Part shown: positions 23,294-35,200 of the stretch, in pieces | How the letters are laid out: the number at the start of each line of letters is the position of its first letter | Numbering within the stretch: the stretch's first letter is position 1 | Assembly (NCBI RefSeq): GCF_036370855.1 | Contig: NC_088106.1 | Coordinates: 32,874,501 to 32,938,500, forward strand | From: Dromaius novaehollandiae | Taxonomy: Eukaryota; Chordata; Aves; Casuariiformes; Dromaiidae | Reading direction: 5' to 3' | Length of the DNA stretch: 64,000 bases | Made by a program: the position numbers and the translations under genes | The notes under the pieces: model-generated | The model's database searches: none | Told to the model about the DNA's origin: nothing | Seen by the model: only the letters and a program-made list of their open reading frames with translations

Positions 23294-26200
23294 TTACTTC
23301 TTTTTCTTTCTCTCCTGAACACAACGTGGACAAAACCTACAGAAAGAATATGGCAGTAATTAGTCCTGGAGTTAAAAACACTTAGCCCAAAAGCTCTTTT
23401 TATTATTTGGAATTGGGTAGGGGCAAGGATTAGAAGTGGCCAATTAACTAATTGCAACAGTTTTCATAACATGCAAGAAGACTGGGCAAACAGGAACTGG
23501 ATTGTAGCAATCAGCAACTCAGCAGCTTTAGTTATTCAAATTGAAGTGGGTGGCATTTTAAGTGCAAGACAAAACCTTTACCCAGAACTTCTGTCCTTTA
23601 AAAAGAAAAAAAAAGAAAGAAAGAAAGTATAGAACAAGCCTATGATTCTTTCCAAGATGAACACATACAGAAGTGTAGCCTGAAGAGTTTTTGAACTTCA
23701 CTGGGGGGGGGGAGAGGGGGATGGGTCTTCTCAATTTTAACCAAAGCTGCAACTACGCAGCAATACAGCAAGTAAGAGATGTCATGCATACACATCTACA
23801 CAAGTATCGGCTCAAAAACTGCCTCGTTTATCATGAAATCTTGCATATGCCTGAGTCTTTGTTTTCCTCCTGTTGCAACCTATAGTATCTAAAGATTCCT
23901 GCGGGAGTACCCTTTAGGAAGGAGAAATTTCCCCTCCTACCTTTATCTTCACACAAACACAACCCCATACCCTACAGGACGCAAACCATCTGATAACAAG
24001 AGCAAAGAGGTTTTAATAGTTATTGTGATTCTTGTCAATGGAAACTTTAGCCTGGGTGGGGTGAGGGGGGAAAGCCGTAGGTCCTACTTACCATTTCCCT
24101 TTTGGTTTGGTGGTGAGGTCCACACAAGCAAAGTGGAACCATTCAATTGGGCACTGCAGAACAGGGGAGGGGGGACAAAGAAGAGATGCTTAGTGTTTTG
24201 CAAATTTTACACTCATTTTGGATAATTTAATTGAGCAAGTACCCCCCTCAGATTTCACAGCTCTGTGATGCTGCAAACATCTTTTGAAAAGATACAGAGT
24301 GCATTTTGAAAATAAAACAGTGTGAAGTACTTACATCTGGGTTGTCACAGCCAATCATTTCTCCATATGACACCTGGTGACACAAGCAGTAGGTAGGTTC
24401 ATTGGGATCCACTGGCATGTCTAAGACATCTGAGGGATGCACCGACAGGATGGTATCAGCAAACTCAGATCTGCAGACAAGGATAGGTTGAGGAAAAAAA
24501 CAGTTCTTCTTAACAAGATTTAAATCCCACTTAGAAAATTATTTTTAAACAGTATCCTCACTAGAACATATTTACCACATTTTAGAATTTAGGTTACTTA
24601 TCACATACTATCCAAACCTACTTTATAATTTCAATTAATAATGAAACATAAAATATGATCTTTACTAGTAGAGGATGAAGAGAATGTTAGTATATAATGC
24701 TATCTACAAATCAAAGTTAACATACACATCACTTCTGTTTGTGGACAGACAAATCTGATTTTTTTTTTCCAGTTTTAACTTGTTTTTTCTTCTTATACTT
24801 TTTTTACTCAGGTATGAGTGAAGCCCGTTCCTCTGACAGAGGTGTATGAAGTTAACATGTCAGTAATGCTCAATGGTAACAATTTTTCTTTCTTTCCTCT
24901 TCATTTAGCCAACTGAAAGTATTAGTGAGGAGGGTCACCTTAATATAAAACTTGTGACAGAGAGGGGACATACTTTCTTGCTTGCTTCAGAAAACTGAAT
25001 TAGATTAAGACTATTTAGGACATGCTTATTTAAAAACAACCCCCCAAATTCTCCAAGATTTCTAGGATAACAATACAATGTCAATATTTCTGGGTGGGAC
25101 TCCCCCCTCATTTTTTTCCTTCCCATCAAGATGGCAGGCAACCATTAAAGCTATTTTCTCCCAGCTTGCCAACAGCATCTTGGAGACTCTGGTCTTGCCC
25201 TTCCAGACACAGGGCATTCCCAGTATGCTAAGTTTCCATGTGCCAAGCAAGGAGTTAATTAAACAAAGCTGACTTGCATTAGGAAGATACTAACAAAATG
25301 GAGTAAGACCAGAAGAGCAGTTGCCATCCATACAGGAAAGTCTTATCTAGAATAACATGAGCTTGGCTCAACATTTCATGCATTTTCCACAAAGTCATCA
25401 GAGCTGTGATTGTTCATTTCTTACCCTGCTTTGAGTTTCTTTTTCTTTGGTGTATCCTCTTCAGATATTCGTCTGCCTCGACCCCGAGAGCCTCTTTTGT
25501 CTTTCTGACTTCGTCCTTCTACAAAGGACAAAAAAAGCATCATTTCAACTTACGTGAATGCCAGAAACACTCCTAGGTGTTTTCCTCTTGATGCTTTAAA
25601 ATTGCTTTAAAATTCCTCTTTCATATGTAACTGAATATGAATGTTGATTCTGAAATGTACATATATTTTATGCTATAAACATACTGAGTTAAGAAACAGT
25701 ATGACGAAGTGCCAAATTATTTTGTCTGCAGTTTTGACAATTAGATCATCGCAGTACAATGTTAGCTCATATAGTCCACATAGATAACATTATATTTGAA
25801 CACTGTAATAAACACTTTTCAAACCTAAGTATGTAAGTAAATCTTAGCAATAACGAGCTAAAGTAACTTTTTGTCCACAGACATCCCTGATCTCACCCCT
25901 TATTTCATAATTCAAAGACATAAAACTGCGCTGCTGTTATTCATATTTAAATTTCGCCTTAATCATGTATTCCCAGTACACATTACAGAAATTGCTACCT
26001 TCCTTTAACTTTTCATTTTTCCTGCTGTTCTCAGCTTGATTAATACTAAAATTCTGGTAAAAGAAGGAAAACTTATGTTGTTTTAATAAAGTAAATCTCC
26101 TCTCCTCTAAAAGATTTTAGAATTTATTCAAAAGTAGGTCACACTTGAAATAGAGCAGTTGAACATCAATTCGATTTTTGTCAGAATAATGCCCCCTTTG

Positions 26201-29200
26201 CCAGTAGCTTCCTTACAAGCAGTGATGAGTAGCACATGGGTCACATCAGGATACTCTGACAAAGGGAGACAGCAGGCTAGGTTCCAGTACTAGACATTTT
26301 TTCTCCCTCTGTTTGTTCATGTAGGGTGCCCAGTGCAACACTGTAAACCTTGTAGAGCCTTAAAAAAAAAAAAAAAGAGTACACAACACAGGCTCCAGAA
26401 ATGATAGCCTACTTTATACCTTAGCCTTTCTAGTTAGATGTGCTCAGTGCTGGAAAAGGCTATCAAACAAATAAAATTTACACACTTTTCAGGCCTCGTG
26501 CTCCTGAGTTTTCAAAATCACTGACTTCCAGTTTATCTTTCAGATCTGCTTCAAACCGTGCCAAGTCTGCATCCAGCCGGCGGATATGCTTATCTACCTG
26601 TGCAGAAAAGGAAACCACAAACTGAAAGAAGAAAACCCTCCAAAACACACACACACAGACACACACACACACACAGAGGAAGGTCTAGTAACTCTTATCT
26701 GCATTAACAGGAATATAATACTTCAGGGCAATGGACAAAAGGGGTACCACACTGGAAAAGCAGAAATGGTATACACCAAGGAATTAGGCTGGAGAAAGGG
26801 GGGAGGGGGGGAAGCAGGGGAGGGAAGGGGAGAAGGCAGCGGAAAACCCAATACCAATACAGGCAGAGAGAAATGCAGGAGGAGGGGGGAGGTGGCAGAA
26901 AGGAGAATTAAAGCAACCCCAACTATTAGTTTGCAGAGCAAAACAAGAAGACAAAAGATACTAACAAAAAAATTTTGTTTTCTCCCTGAGCAACTTTCAA
27001 AGTGTATTATCAACTAATATCCATGAATATATTGAGCAGATGAGTCAATATTGTCTCTATTATTTGACTGATACACTGTTTCATGAAATTTAATAATAAA
27101 TACAGCCTTCTGCTGACTACCTCCAATATCATGGCACATTCGTAAAATACATGTTAAAAAAATACCTTGTAATATTGCAGTTACACTAGTGTAACTTACA
27201 GAATACAGATGTAACCAAGGTATTTTTTTAAAGGAATAAAAGAAGAAATGCTGCTACAATACCTCAAGTTAGTGGTTATCTAGGAAGCTGTTCAATCCTG
27301 TAACATAATTTGTTTTTCTGCAGTATTCTGCCGACAGCAAAAAGTATTGCAACTGCTGCAGGTATTGCTTTTATTCACAACCCAAATCATCTCTGGTAGC
27401 TAGATAAAACATACTAAGTGTCAGTCAAAAGGATTCTACTCTCTCCTTGAATTGTGTCCATGGGATAAAATACACCAAGATAAGAACTACCTAAAGGGCA
27501 TCAGAACAGACATAGGAGCAGATGTGGAAAGCTGTATCTTCAGAAACGAGAAAAATTTTTCCCACTAGGTCCATGGAGGAAAGTTTAGCATCCAATACGC
27601 AACTCGAACAGTGGAACTGACAGTTCTCCATCCTTTAGTCACCCAGAAACCAAAGTAATTGAAAAGATTTGCCACAAATCCTCCACAAGGTAGTTTTGAA
27701 GTTGACTTCAAGAGTTTTGGTCATAACACAACCAGTCCTACTTAAACTCTTGGGTGAAAGGAGAGCTGCTGGGGAAGAGGAGGTTGGGTATAGTTGCTGG
27801 CATTATTACACAGCAGATGAGTAAGCAATCTAAAAGCCACCAATCAATCTAGAAGCGCTCATTTAACCCTTCACCATAACAGAAGCATACTTGACACAAA
27901 ACCTGGTAATACAAGAGGAAAACTGAAGGCTTTTTTTTTTTTTTGAGAGGGCAAGAGTAATAAAAATAAGCTTCAGAACTAATACTTTGTTTCAGTAAGA
28001 TATTTAACCCAAATATAAATATGTACAGGAAAAGAAAAACATGCTGTGGAAGTGTCTTCTAAGTCTGTTAGCAGCTCTGTTCCAGAATATGTTGTCATTT
28101 TTACAAAAATGTCACTGGTCATGCAACTCTGGCACACAAGGTTTAAGTTCTCACCATCTCATAGGTCTGCATGGCCAGTTGTACTTTATCATCGCTGTAC
28201 TCTTTACACTTGCTGTAAGCACTCTGAATTTTCTTCAGGTGTTCTACTCGCTCCTCAGGCAACATGTTCTTCACCGATTCGATGTATTCTGCTGCAAGAC
28301 TGTCAATTTCTGCCTTCTTATCTGAAAGGCAGACACAGTATATGCACTTAAGAAATCTGTCCTCCAGAGTAAGTATTTTTTCCTTCTACTTCTCTATAGT
28401 ATTTAGAAGGCCCCCTCCGACAGTATCTAGGCTTCTCCTGAACCTTTAACATATTTACTTTTTTTTTTAATGAAAATAAAGATATTCACTCTTTAACACC
28501 TGCAGTATAATTCTGTTCTCTCTAGTATTTTATAGTTCATTAAGAGGAGGTGCTCACAACTACCAGTGTCCTAAGACCAGAAACTGAACGGATGGGTTCA
28601 CCAACTTCAACCTCTCTTCTCGTACATGGGACATGATGTCATTTACCTTTCTGTGTTAACAGTTCAAATTTTCAAATTGATAATCTTTAACACACATTCC
28701 TACACCCACACAAACCTAAAAAAAATGGTCTTGCAAGACAAACAACAATCTACAACTCAGTAGATATGGAAATATATGCAGGTCTTTAGCCATGAGGACA
28801 TCGGAGAAGTAATCACTTGGGTATGGGGATCACATTTATGCACAGCCACTACAATAAAATAAGAAGCCAAGACGACCCTAGAATTATGAGCACAGACGTC
28901 ACAAAAATAAAACAAACGCAGCATACTGCTAAAGTGAAGAAAAGGGGATGGGGCAAATCCCCACAGGGCTCTGTCATTCAGGTGAATGCTCTTTACTCAG
29001 ACTTCAAGCTTACTGAAATACCTGAACACACCTTCTGTTCTCTGATCCAATTCACGCATCAGCTGGAAGTTCCTTTGCAGTTCACAAGGAAGGTTTTCAA
29101 TGCCTGAAACATAAAAGACCAATTCTACAGACTGTTCTCCTCAATGTGAGTCATTGTTCCTTTGAAATGCAACATGCTTAAGCATCAGCTCAAACCACAC

Positions 29201-30317
29201 AATACAGAAGAGCTAGAAACATCCCGGTGCCCGACTCGGCTGTTAGCTTAGTTAGCCACAGCTATGATAAACATCCACATTCATAGAGATACAGAAGCAC
29301 TATGCACCCCCCCCCACCCCCGTTCTTGAATAAGAATGGTAACTGAGAATAAAGTCTTGGCAACAAAAGACCTTGGCGTTCCTACACCTGGATGTATGTT
29401 TAACTTTACACGCAGCAAACTGTCTAGTTTTATCAACAGAGCTTAGGATGCACATAAGTATGGATGCAAAACTGCACGGGACCAATGCTTAGCCCAGTAA
29501 CATAGCTATTTTGCCTGACTTTCTGGTAACTTCGATACACATAGCGTGAAAGGACATTTCAAACTCAGAACTGAGATCTTCAAGAAGGACCTCATCTTTG
29601 CTGCCTTTTATGCTTCGTTTCTCATGCTGCAATGGCTGGAAGTAAATACTGAACAGCCGAAATTCCTACCATCTTCAGATGGAGACCTTGTAAGCATTCA
29701 GCGCTTTTAGAAGTCAGAATGAAGACGAACACCTTTAATGGAGCCATTAACACCGAAGGCTACACTCGGACACCCGCTTTAGCGCCCCCAAAGAACGCCT
29801 AGGACTCGTGAGGAAGTCCAGGCAAGGGCCGGCGGGGGCCGCAAGGCCCACCCGCGCCCGGCGGCGGGCCGGACAGACACATGCCCTTCCCTAGCAGCCC
29901 CTCAGCGAGGAGGACGGGGAAGCGGCCTGGCGAATCCCTCACACGGCCCCAGTGCGGGCCGCGGAGCCGGCAGCAGAGGCGGCAGCAGCCGGCCACGGCC
30001 CGCTCCAGGGCGGCGGGCGCCCTATGATGACGCACGAGAGGACCAGCGCCGATGACGCCGCGACGGCGGCAGCCCCACCCCGCCTGGCCCCAGCCCGTGG
30101 CGCAGTTGCAATTCCCGCGCCGCCGCCGCGCGCGCCGCGCCCCCGCACAGCGCCCCCTCCCTCGCAGGCGCCGGCGCCAACCGCCGCTCCGGCCGCCGGC
30201 TGCGGCCCGCGCTCTCCGCCCCGCCCCGCGGCTCGCCGCCGTCCCGCCGCCGCCGCGGCTTCCCCGCGCTGCGCGCTCACTGTCTAGGTAGTGCTCCAGG
30301 TACATGGCGGTCGCCAT
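23294..30317 (-). CDS. ING5: Inhibitor of growth protein 5 (8 coding exons, 240 aa)
   Basis: ING5 is the chromatin-reader subunit of the HBO1 and MOZ/MORF histone acetyltransferase complexes. Coding exons in transcript order are 30317-30281, 29103-29032, 28321-28155, 26597-26486, 25518-25425, 24470-24335, 24153-24092 and 23336-23294; they join in frame to 240 aa, the human length. Residues 1-105 form the helical ING domain, beginning [13 protein letters not shown] and containing [21 protein letters not shown] basic stretch follows (RGSRGRGRR and KKKK, about 140-158), consistent with a nuclear localisation signal. The PHD finger has all eight ligands as C4HC3: C189, C191, C202, C207, H213, C216, C229, C232. 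Aromatic Y188 and W211 are placed for the H3K4me3 cage. Tryptophan 227 is split by the last intron. The start sits in AAGATGGCG, a YY1-like context common in CpG-island genes. No key residue is missing. Confidence 0.98.
26645..26676. repeat. AC microsatellite
   Basis: This is a short CA repeat with one CAGAC interruption, 48 bases into the ING5 intron that follows exon 3 (upstream of exon 26486-26597). It is intronic and not expected to be functional. Confidence 0.9.
26797..26830 (+). repeat. G-run cluster with quadruplex potential
   Basis: Runs of six, seven, four, three and four G residues lie within 34 bases of the plus strand, separated by short purine linkers. This meets the usual G-quadruplex pattern. 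The G-rich strand is the template strand for ING5, so the nascent RNA here would be C-rich. Confidence 0.7.
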
Positions 30318-30560
30318 CTTGCGACCCGCGCCCCGCCGCCCCCGCAGCGCCGCTTCCACCCGTCTCCCGGGCCCGCATGACAAGGGCCGCGGCCCCGGCC
30401 TCGTTCCATATTCATATACCGCCTGCCGTGGATTGGCCACCGGGGACGCGCCTGCTGCATATTCATGAGGGGCGGGGCGGAGCAACGGCGGCCGCGGAGG
30501 GGGAGGGGCGGCGCGCAGGTCGCCTCAGGCGGCGGCGGCGGCGGCGGCGGCGCTGCGGGC
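29810..30560 (-). promoter_or_regulatory. ING5: CpG island and promoter of ING5
   Basis: This very GC-rich block surrounds the first coding exon (30281-30317). Upstream on the minus strand are an inverted CCAAT (ATTGG on plus at 30432-30436) and two identical CATATTCAT words on the plus strand at 30407-30415 and 30458-30466. A GC box (GGGGCGGGG) lies at about 30470. The minus strand also has a weak TATA-like GGTATATGAA near 30,420. The transcription start probably lies between 30,320 and 30,400. Confidence 0.85.
30528..30551. repeat. (GGC)8 triplet repeat
   Basis: Eight uninterrupted GGC units lie at the upstream edge of the ING5 CpG island, about 210 bases before the ING5 start codon and outside any coding sequence. 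Confidence 0.9.
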
Positions 30561-31660
30561 GCTCAGGCAAATGCCTCGCCGATTCAGCAAGGACATCCCG
30601 AGTGGATCGTCCCTGCCGGGAGATTTAGGCAACTGCCTTTCGGCGGAGTTACAAGAGCACTTAATTCAAAGGGGAGAAGATGGCTGCATCCAGTGAACCG
30701 GTCACCAGCTTGTAAGCATTTGCTCGCCTGAGTCTGATTTCAGAGCCTGAGGTGGCATCTTCGCGTTTTACAGCCTGGAATGAGTTGTCCCTCTATAAAT
30801 AGTCCCGCATGCTTTCCACGTTTTTGCTTCATGCTCCCCGCTGCAGCAAGAACTTCCTCAGCCTAGCTCTAGCTTTGTGAAAACTCTCCTTTGCCATTTC
30901 ACACCTGCCACCTCTTTGTTTGGTACCTCTCGGTTCTTGTATGAGAAGAGGCAGCGAACTGTTACTCTGCTCCGCAGGACTCATTTTGTGGACCTCCTTG
31001 CATCTCCCGCTGGTTACGTCCTCACCAGGCTGAAGGGCTGCAGCCTGTTCAGCCATTCCCCAGGGAAGCAGCCCCGTTCCTCATCGCTGTTGTTGCCATT
31101 CCGCATGTTTCTTTCTCCAGGGCCGCTATGTTTTCCAAGCGTGGGACTGGAAGCACACCAGATCTGCTTGATTTTTTGACTGCTGCTTAGCACTGATGAT
31201 GCCAATGACAACGAAATCTTGTTCCTAAGTAGTAAGTCATTTCAGGGTCTGGCATTATAAATTCTTTTTATTCCCTCCCCAGCACATATTTCTTTACATT
31301 TACCTACGATGAATGTCACTTGCTATTTCCTTACCCAGTCACCCAGTGACGCTGTGTCCACCTGCAGTTTTTGAAGACAGCACTGCTTTATTAAACTTAG
31401 TTTCACCAACAAACACCAGGCCTGTATTATTGCTTTATTTTTTCCAAATCATAAGCAAACAGTACCGCTCCTCCCGAGACCCCTTTGGTGACTTCTCTCC
31501 CATCGTGACTTCTCTCCCATCGTTTCCGTGTCCCCTTTCCTGCCTGCCTTTCACGAGTTCCTTCTCACTGTGGAAATGCTCCTCCTTTCCCCAGATGGCC
31601 ACGGGTCTTTTGGCGCAGAGCACGGCCAAGAAACGTTGTTTTGGCGACCGAAGCAGAGCG
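30560..31660. promoter_or_regulatory. Divergent interval between ING5 and DTYMK
   Basis: This is about 1.1 kb of lower-GC DNA between two CpG islands, with ING5 pointing left and DTYMK pointing right. I see no exon. A perfect 17-bp tandem duplication starts at 31488 (GTGACTTCTCTCCCATC, twice). Otherwise nothing stands out. Both genes may share elements here, but the presence of two separate islands argues for two promoters. Confidence 0.5.
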
Positions 31661-31664
31661 CATC

Positions 31665-32200
31665 CCCTAGGCTAACTGCCGTCCGGGGGGGCTGAAGGCG
31701 ACGCCTTCCCACGTCCCCCGGGCCGCACGACACGACACGCGCCGCGCTCGCGCCGCTGCTGCGCCACCTCTGTGTCCCCCCGCCGCCTAGAGCGGCGCCC
31801 GCCCCAGCGGCGGCGCGTGGCGCTCGCCCTGTGATTGGCCGGGCGCGGCCGGAAGGGCGGGGCGGGGAGGCTCGGTGGCGGGCGCTATGGCGGGCAGGCG
31901 CGGGGCGCTCATCGTGCTGGAAGGGATGGACCGCGCCGGCAAGAGCACGCAGGGCCGCCGGCTGGTGGAGGCGCTGCGGGCGGCCGGCCACCGCGCCGAC
32001 CTCCTCTGCTTCCCGGGTACGGGGGTCCCGCCCCGCCTGGGGGCGGGTGTCCCGGGGAGGGCCCCGCGCTGCCCCGGGCCGCGGCGCCCGTGGCTGGTCC
32101 CCGCGGTCTCCTGCTGCCCTCGTCTCGGGGGGGGGGGGGCGCGGTGCGAGCCCCTCCGCCGGATCCCCCCGCCGCGGTCCGGCGCAGGCGGGCAGGCGCC
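31665..32200 (+). promoter_or_regulatory. DTYMK: CpG island and core promoter of DTYMK
   Basis: This dense CpG island covers the first coding exon. Just upstream of the start codon are ATTGG (inverted CCAAT, 31834-31838), an ETS-type CCGGAAG (31849-31855) and overlapping GC boxes (GGGCGGGGCGGGG, 31855-31867). There is no TATA box. CCAAT plus ETS plus Sp1 sites suit a proliferation-linked gene. I could not identify a CDE/CHR cell-cycle element with confidence. Confidence 0.85.
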
Positions 32201-35200
32201 CCTCTGTGAGAGGTGCTCGGAAGGGGGTGGTGGTAGCTCTTTCCCACTCTCTTCATTGCAGAGAGAACAACCGAGATTGGGCGGCTCATCAGCTCGTACC
32301 TAGAGAAGGAGAAGAACCTGGAGGATCACGCAGTTCACCTGCTTTTCTCTGCTAACCGTTGGGAACACGTGTAAAGATAATCCCTGTCAAGTTGTAAAAC
32401 AAAAGTGCATGGTTTTGAATCCTGGGGTTAATTCAGTGGGTTAATGTGTGGGAGTACGATTGTATTTAGCAAGGGGGATACGGCTTGAAGCAAAGCGGCT
32501 TTTTCTCATGTCTTGAGGACTCTTAGCCCCTCTTACAGCTTTCAAACTGTTATTCTTAGATCAAATCCTGCAGTTTGTTTTCTGAAATCATTAGGTGTGG
32601 TATTTCTGTGCCTATTATACTGGGGAGTTGAGGAGCTGAGATCATATCAGCCTAGGTTGCGAATATACTGTTCTTCTCTTCATTTTCTGAAGTTTGTATA
32701 AGTGATAGAATGGTTAAGGAATTTTGGTGTGGATCCAGAAATATGCTCACACTTTCCCTCTTGCTAAATGCTGTGTTCAGCTGTAAATGGCTACTTTGGC
32801 CATATGGATGGTGGAGTCAAGTTCATTGGATATGCTCCTGGTCACAGAGCTCTCTTAAATACTGCTGATTACAGAAAATGATGCTGTTAATCATGTATCC
32901 CCAGTGTCCACCTGGGATTAGCAGCCACCTTCTAGGTGTCCAAGGGGAGAGGGCAAACTGCAGCATCAGTGAGGCTGGGTACAGACTTCAATACAATGTA
33001 CTGCTATTCCAGCTTGGGAGGTGCTACTCATATGCATGAGAGCTTTAGCCAAACTAAGTTTTCACATGTGTGGTTAGTAACATTGGTGACAGCTGTTGTT
33101 TGTGGCTAGGAAGTTACATTGCAAAGTGTTTTTTTCACTTTTAAAAAAAGCTTTGCTGATCTTGCTGTAGTGGCAGTGCCAAGCAAACTGGGAACACGTA
33201 AGGCAGGTGAGTGAGTTGTAATTAGAAATTTCCCTGCGTTAGATAAAGGACACTTCTCTGACAGAAGCAGTGTGTCACAAATCTACTGTGCCACATAAAG
33301 AGGAGGACTGAACTATTCCTTTCTGAATTTAGTTTGTGATCCCACCTGTAAGTTGGGTAGCTGGATAGAGCAGTGCCCTGCATAGGTGCATCCTGAACTT
33401 GGGTGTCTTGAAAGGGTATTGACTTAACGTCTGTGAGAAGACAGAACAGAAATAGCAATTTTTCCATGATCATCAGCAGCTGCCCTTTTTGCCAGAGAAA
33501 GAGAAGTCCTATGCATTCCCTTTGGGCTAAGAGGCATATTGCACCTTTGATTTAGAGAAGGGGGCTTTAAAGGAAAAAGTAGGTGGTGGAACTTAAAGGA
33601 GAAAAGTTGTTTCAGGTGCCTGATGAATTACTGTGTAACCTGGTACAGCTAATGATCACTGCTTATGATGAAGTATGTTAAAGTGCCAACCTGATGAGCT
33701 GTCTTTTAGATGAACTCCCTTCATCTACAAAGGAGTGTAACTTTTCTTTTTCTCCTCGCTTGTGGTTTTTAGGCCATTGATGAAAGACAAATTACATCAA
33801 GGAATCACGCTTGTGGTAGACAGATATGCCTTTTCTGGAGTGGCCTTCACAAGTGCCAAGCAGGTGAGTGAGAAATACAGCAGGCACTGCCCCTCTACAT
33901 TGACGGACACAGCTCCACTTTGAGGCCTCGTGTAAAAGTTGACTTGCATGGCCAGGCTCTTTCTGTGGGGAGATATGGACTGAAACTGAGAGATTGGAGG
34001 TTCAGTGTAGGTATTAACATAGCCTGTTTGCCTGTGTCCACCCCCTTCCCAAGAAAAAGTAGAGAAACTAGGTTAAACAAATTACTCTTTGCAAATCTGG
34101 ATAGACTCCTGGCTGTTAAGAAGTGGCCTTATTTGGCTCTGGAGAATGATTAGGCAGAGGTAGATTTATTTGAAATTCTCGATACTTGCTCTGGCAAATA
34201 GGATGCAGTTTGAGAATTGACTGCTAGCCCATAAATTTGCAAAGAATCATAGAACCATGTATGTCAGAAGGGACTTCTAGAGGTTGTCTAGTCCAACTTC
34301 CTGCTCAGAGGAAGTCCAACATAGAACAAGCTGCTCAGAGCCATGCCCAGTCGAGGTTTGAATATCTCCAGGGATGGAGATACACAACCTCTTTGGGCCC
34401 TTCGTCCAGTGTTTGCTTACCCTCATCATAAAAAATATTTTCCTTATTTAGTCAGAATTTCTCATGTACCCATTTGTGCCCATTGCTTCTCATCCTGTTT
34501 CTGTTCACCTCTGAGACAAGTCAATAGACAGTCTTCTCTACAGCTTCGTGTTGGATCATTGTACACAGCAGTAAGATCCCCCTGAGCTTTCTCTTCTCCC
34601 TGCCGAACAAACCCAGCTTCCTCAGCCTCCCCCTGGGGTCCATCCCCTGACCATCTTGGTGTACCCCCCGCCCCCCCCGGGCTTACTCCAGTCTTTCTTG
34701 TTCTGCGGAACCCTGAACTGGACACAGTGCTCCAGCTGTGGTCTCCTAAGTGCTGAACAGAGGGGAAGGATCACTTCCCTTGTCCTGCTGGCTACACTCT
34801 TTCTTACTAATACAGCCAGAATATGGTTGGCCTTTGCTGCCAGGGCACACTACTGATTCATGGTCAACTTGTCCACCAGGACTCCCAGGTCCTTTTCTGC
34901 AAAGCTGCTTTCCAGCTGGTTGGCCCTGAGCATGTACTGGTGCATGGGGTTATTCTTCCCCAGGGGCAGGTATCTGTATTTGCCTTTGTTGAATTTCATG
35001 AGGTCACTGCCTTTCCATTTCTCCAGCTTGTCCAGGTTCCTCTAAGTAGCAGCCCTTCCTTCCAATGTATTGACCACTGTCCCCAATTTGGTATCATCCA
35101 CAAACTTGCTGAGGAAATACAATATTCCATCATTCAGGTCATTAATAAAGATGTTGAGCAGTATTAGCCCCCAGTACTCATCCTTGGTGGATACTACTAG

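Noticed and set aside
29799-30485. 228-codon minus-strand frame across ING5 exon 1
   Set aside because: It is a CpG-island artefact in which only the 12-residue ING5 start is real, in one of the frames, followed by a splice donor.
31551-32355. Several frames of 120-174 codons on both strands at DTYMK exon 1
   Set aside because: These are GC-rich shadows. The true exon is 31887-32016 and ends at a clear GTACGG donor.
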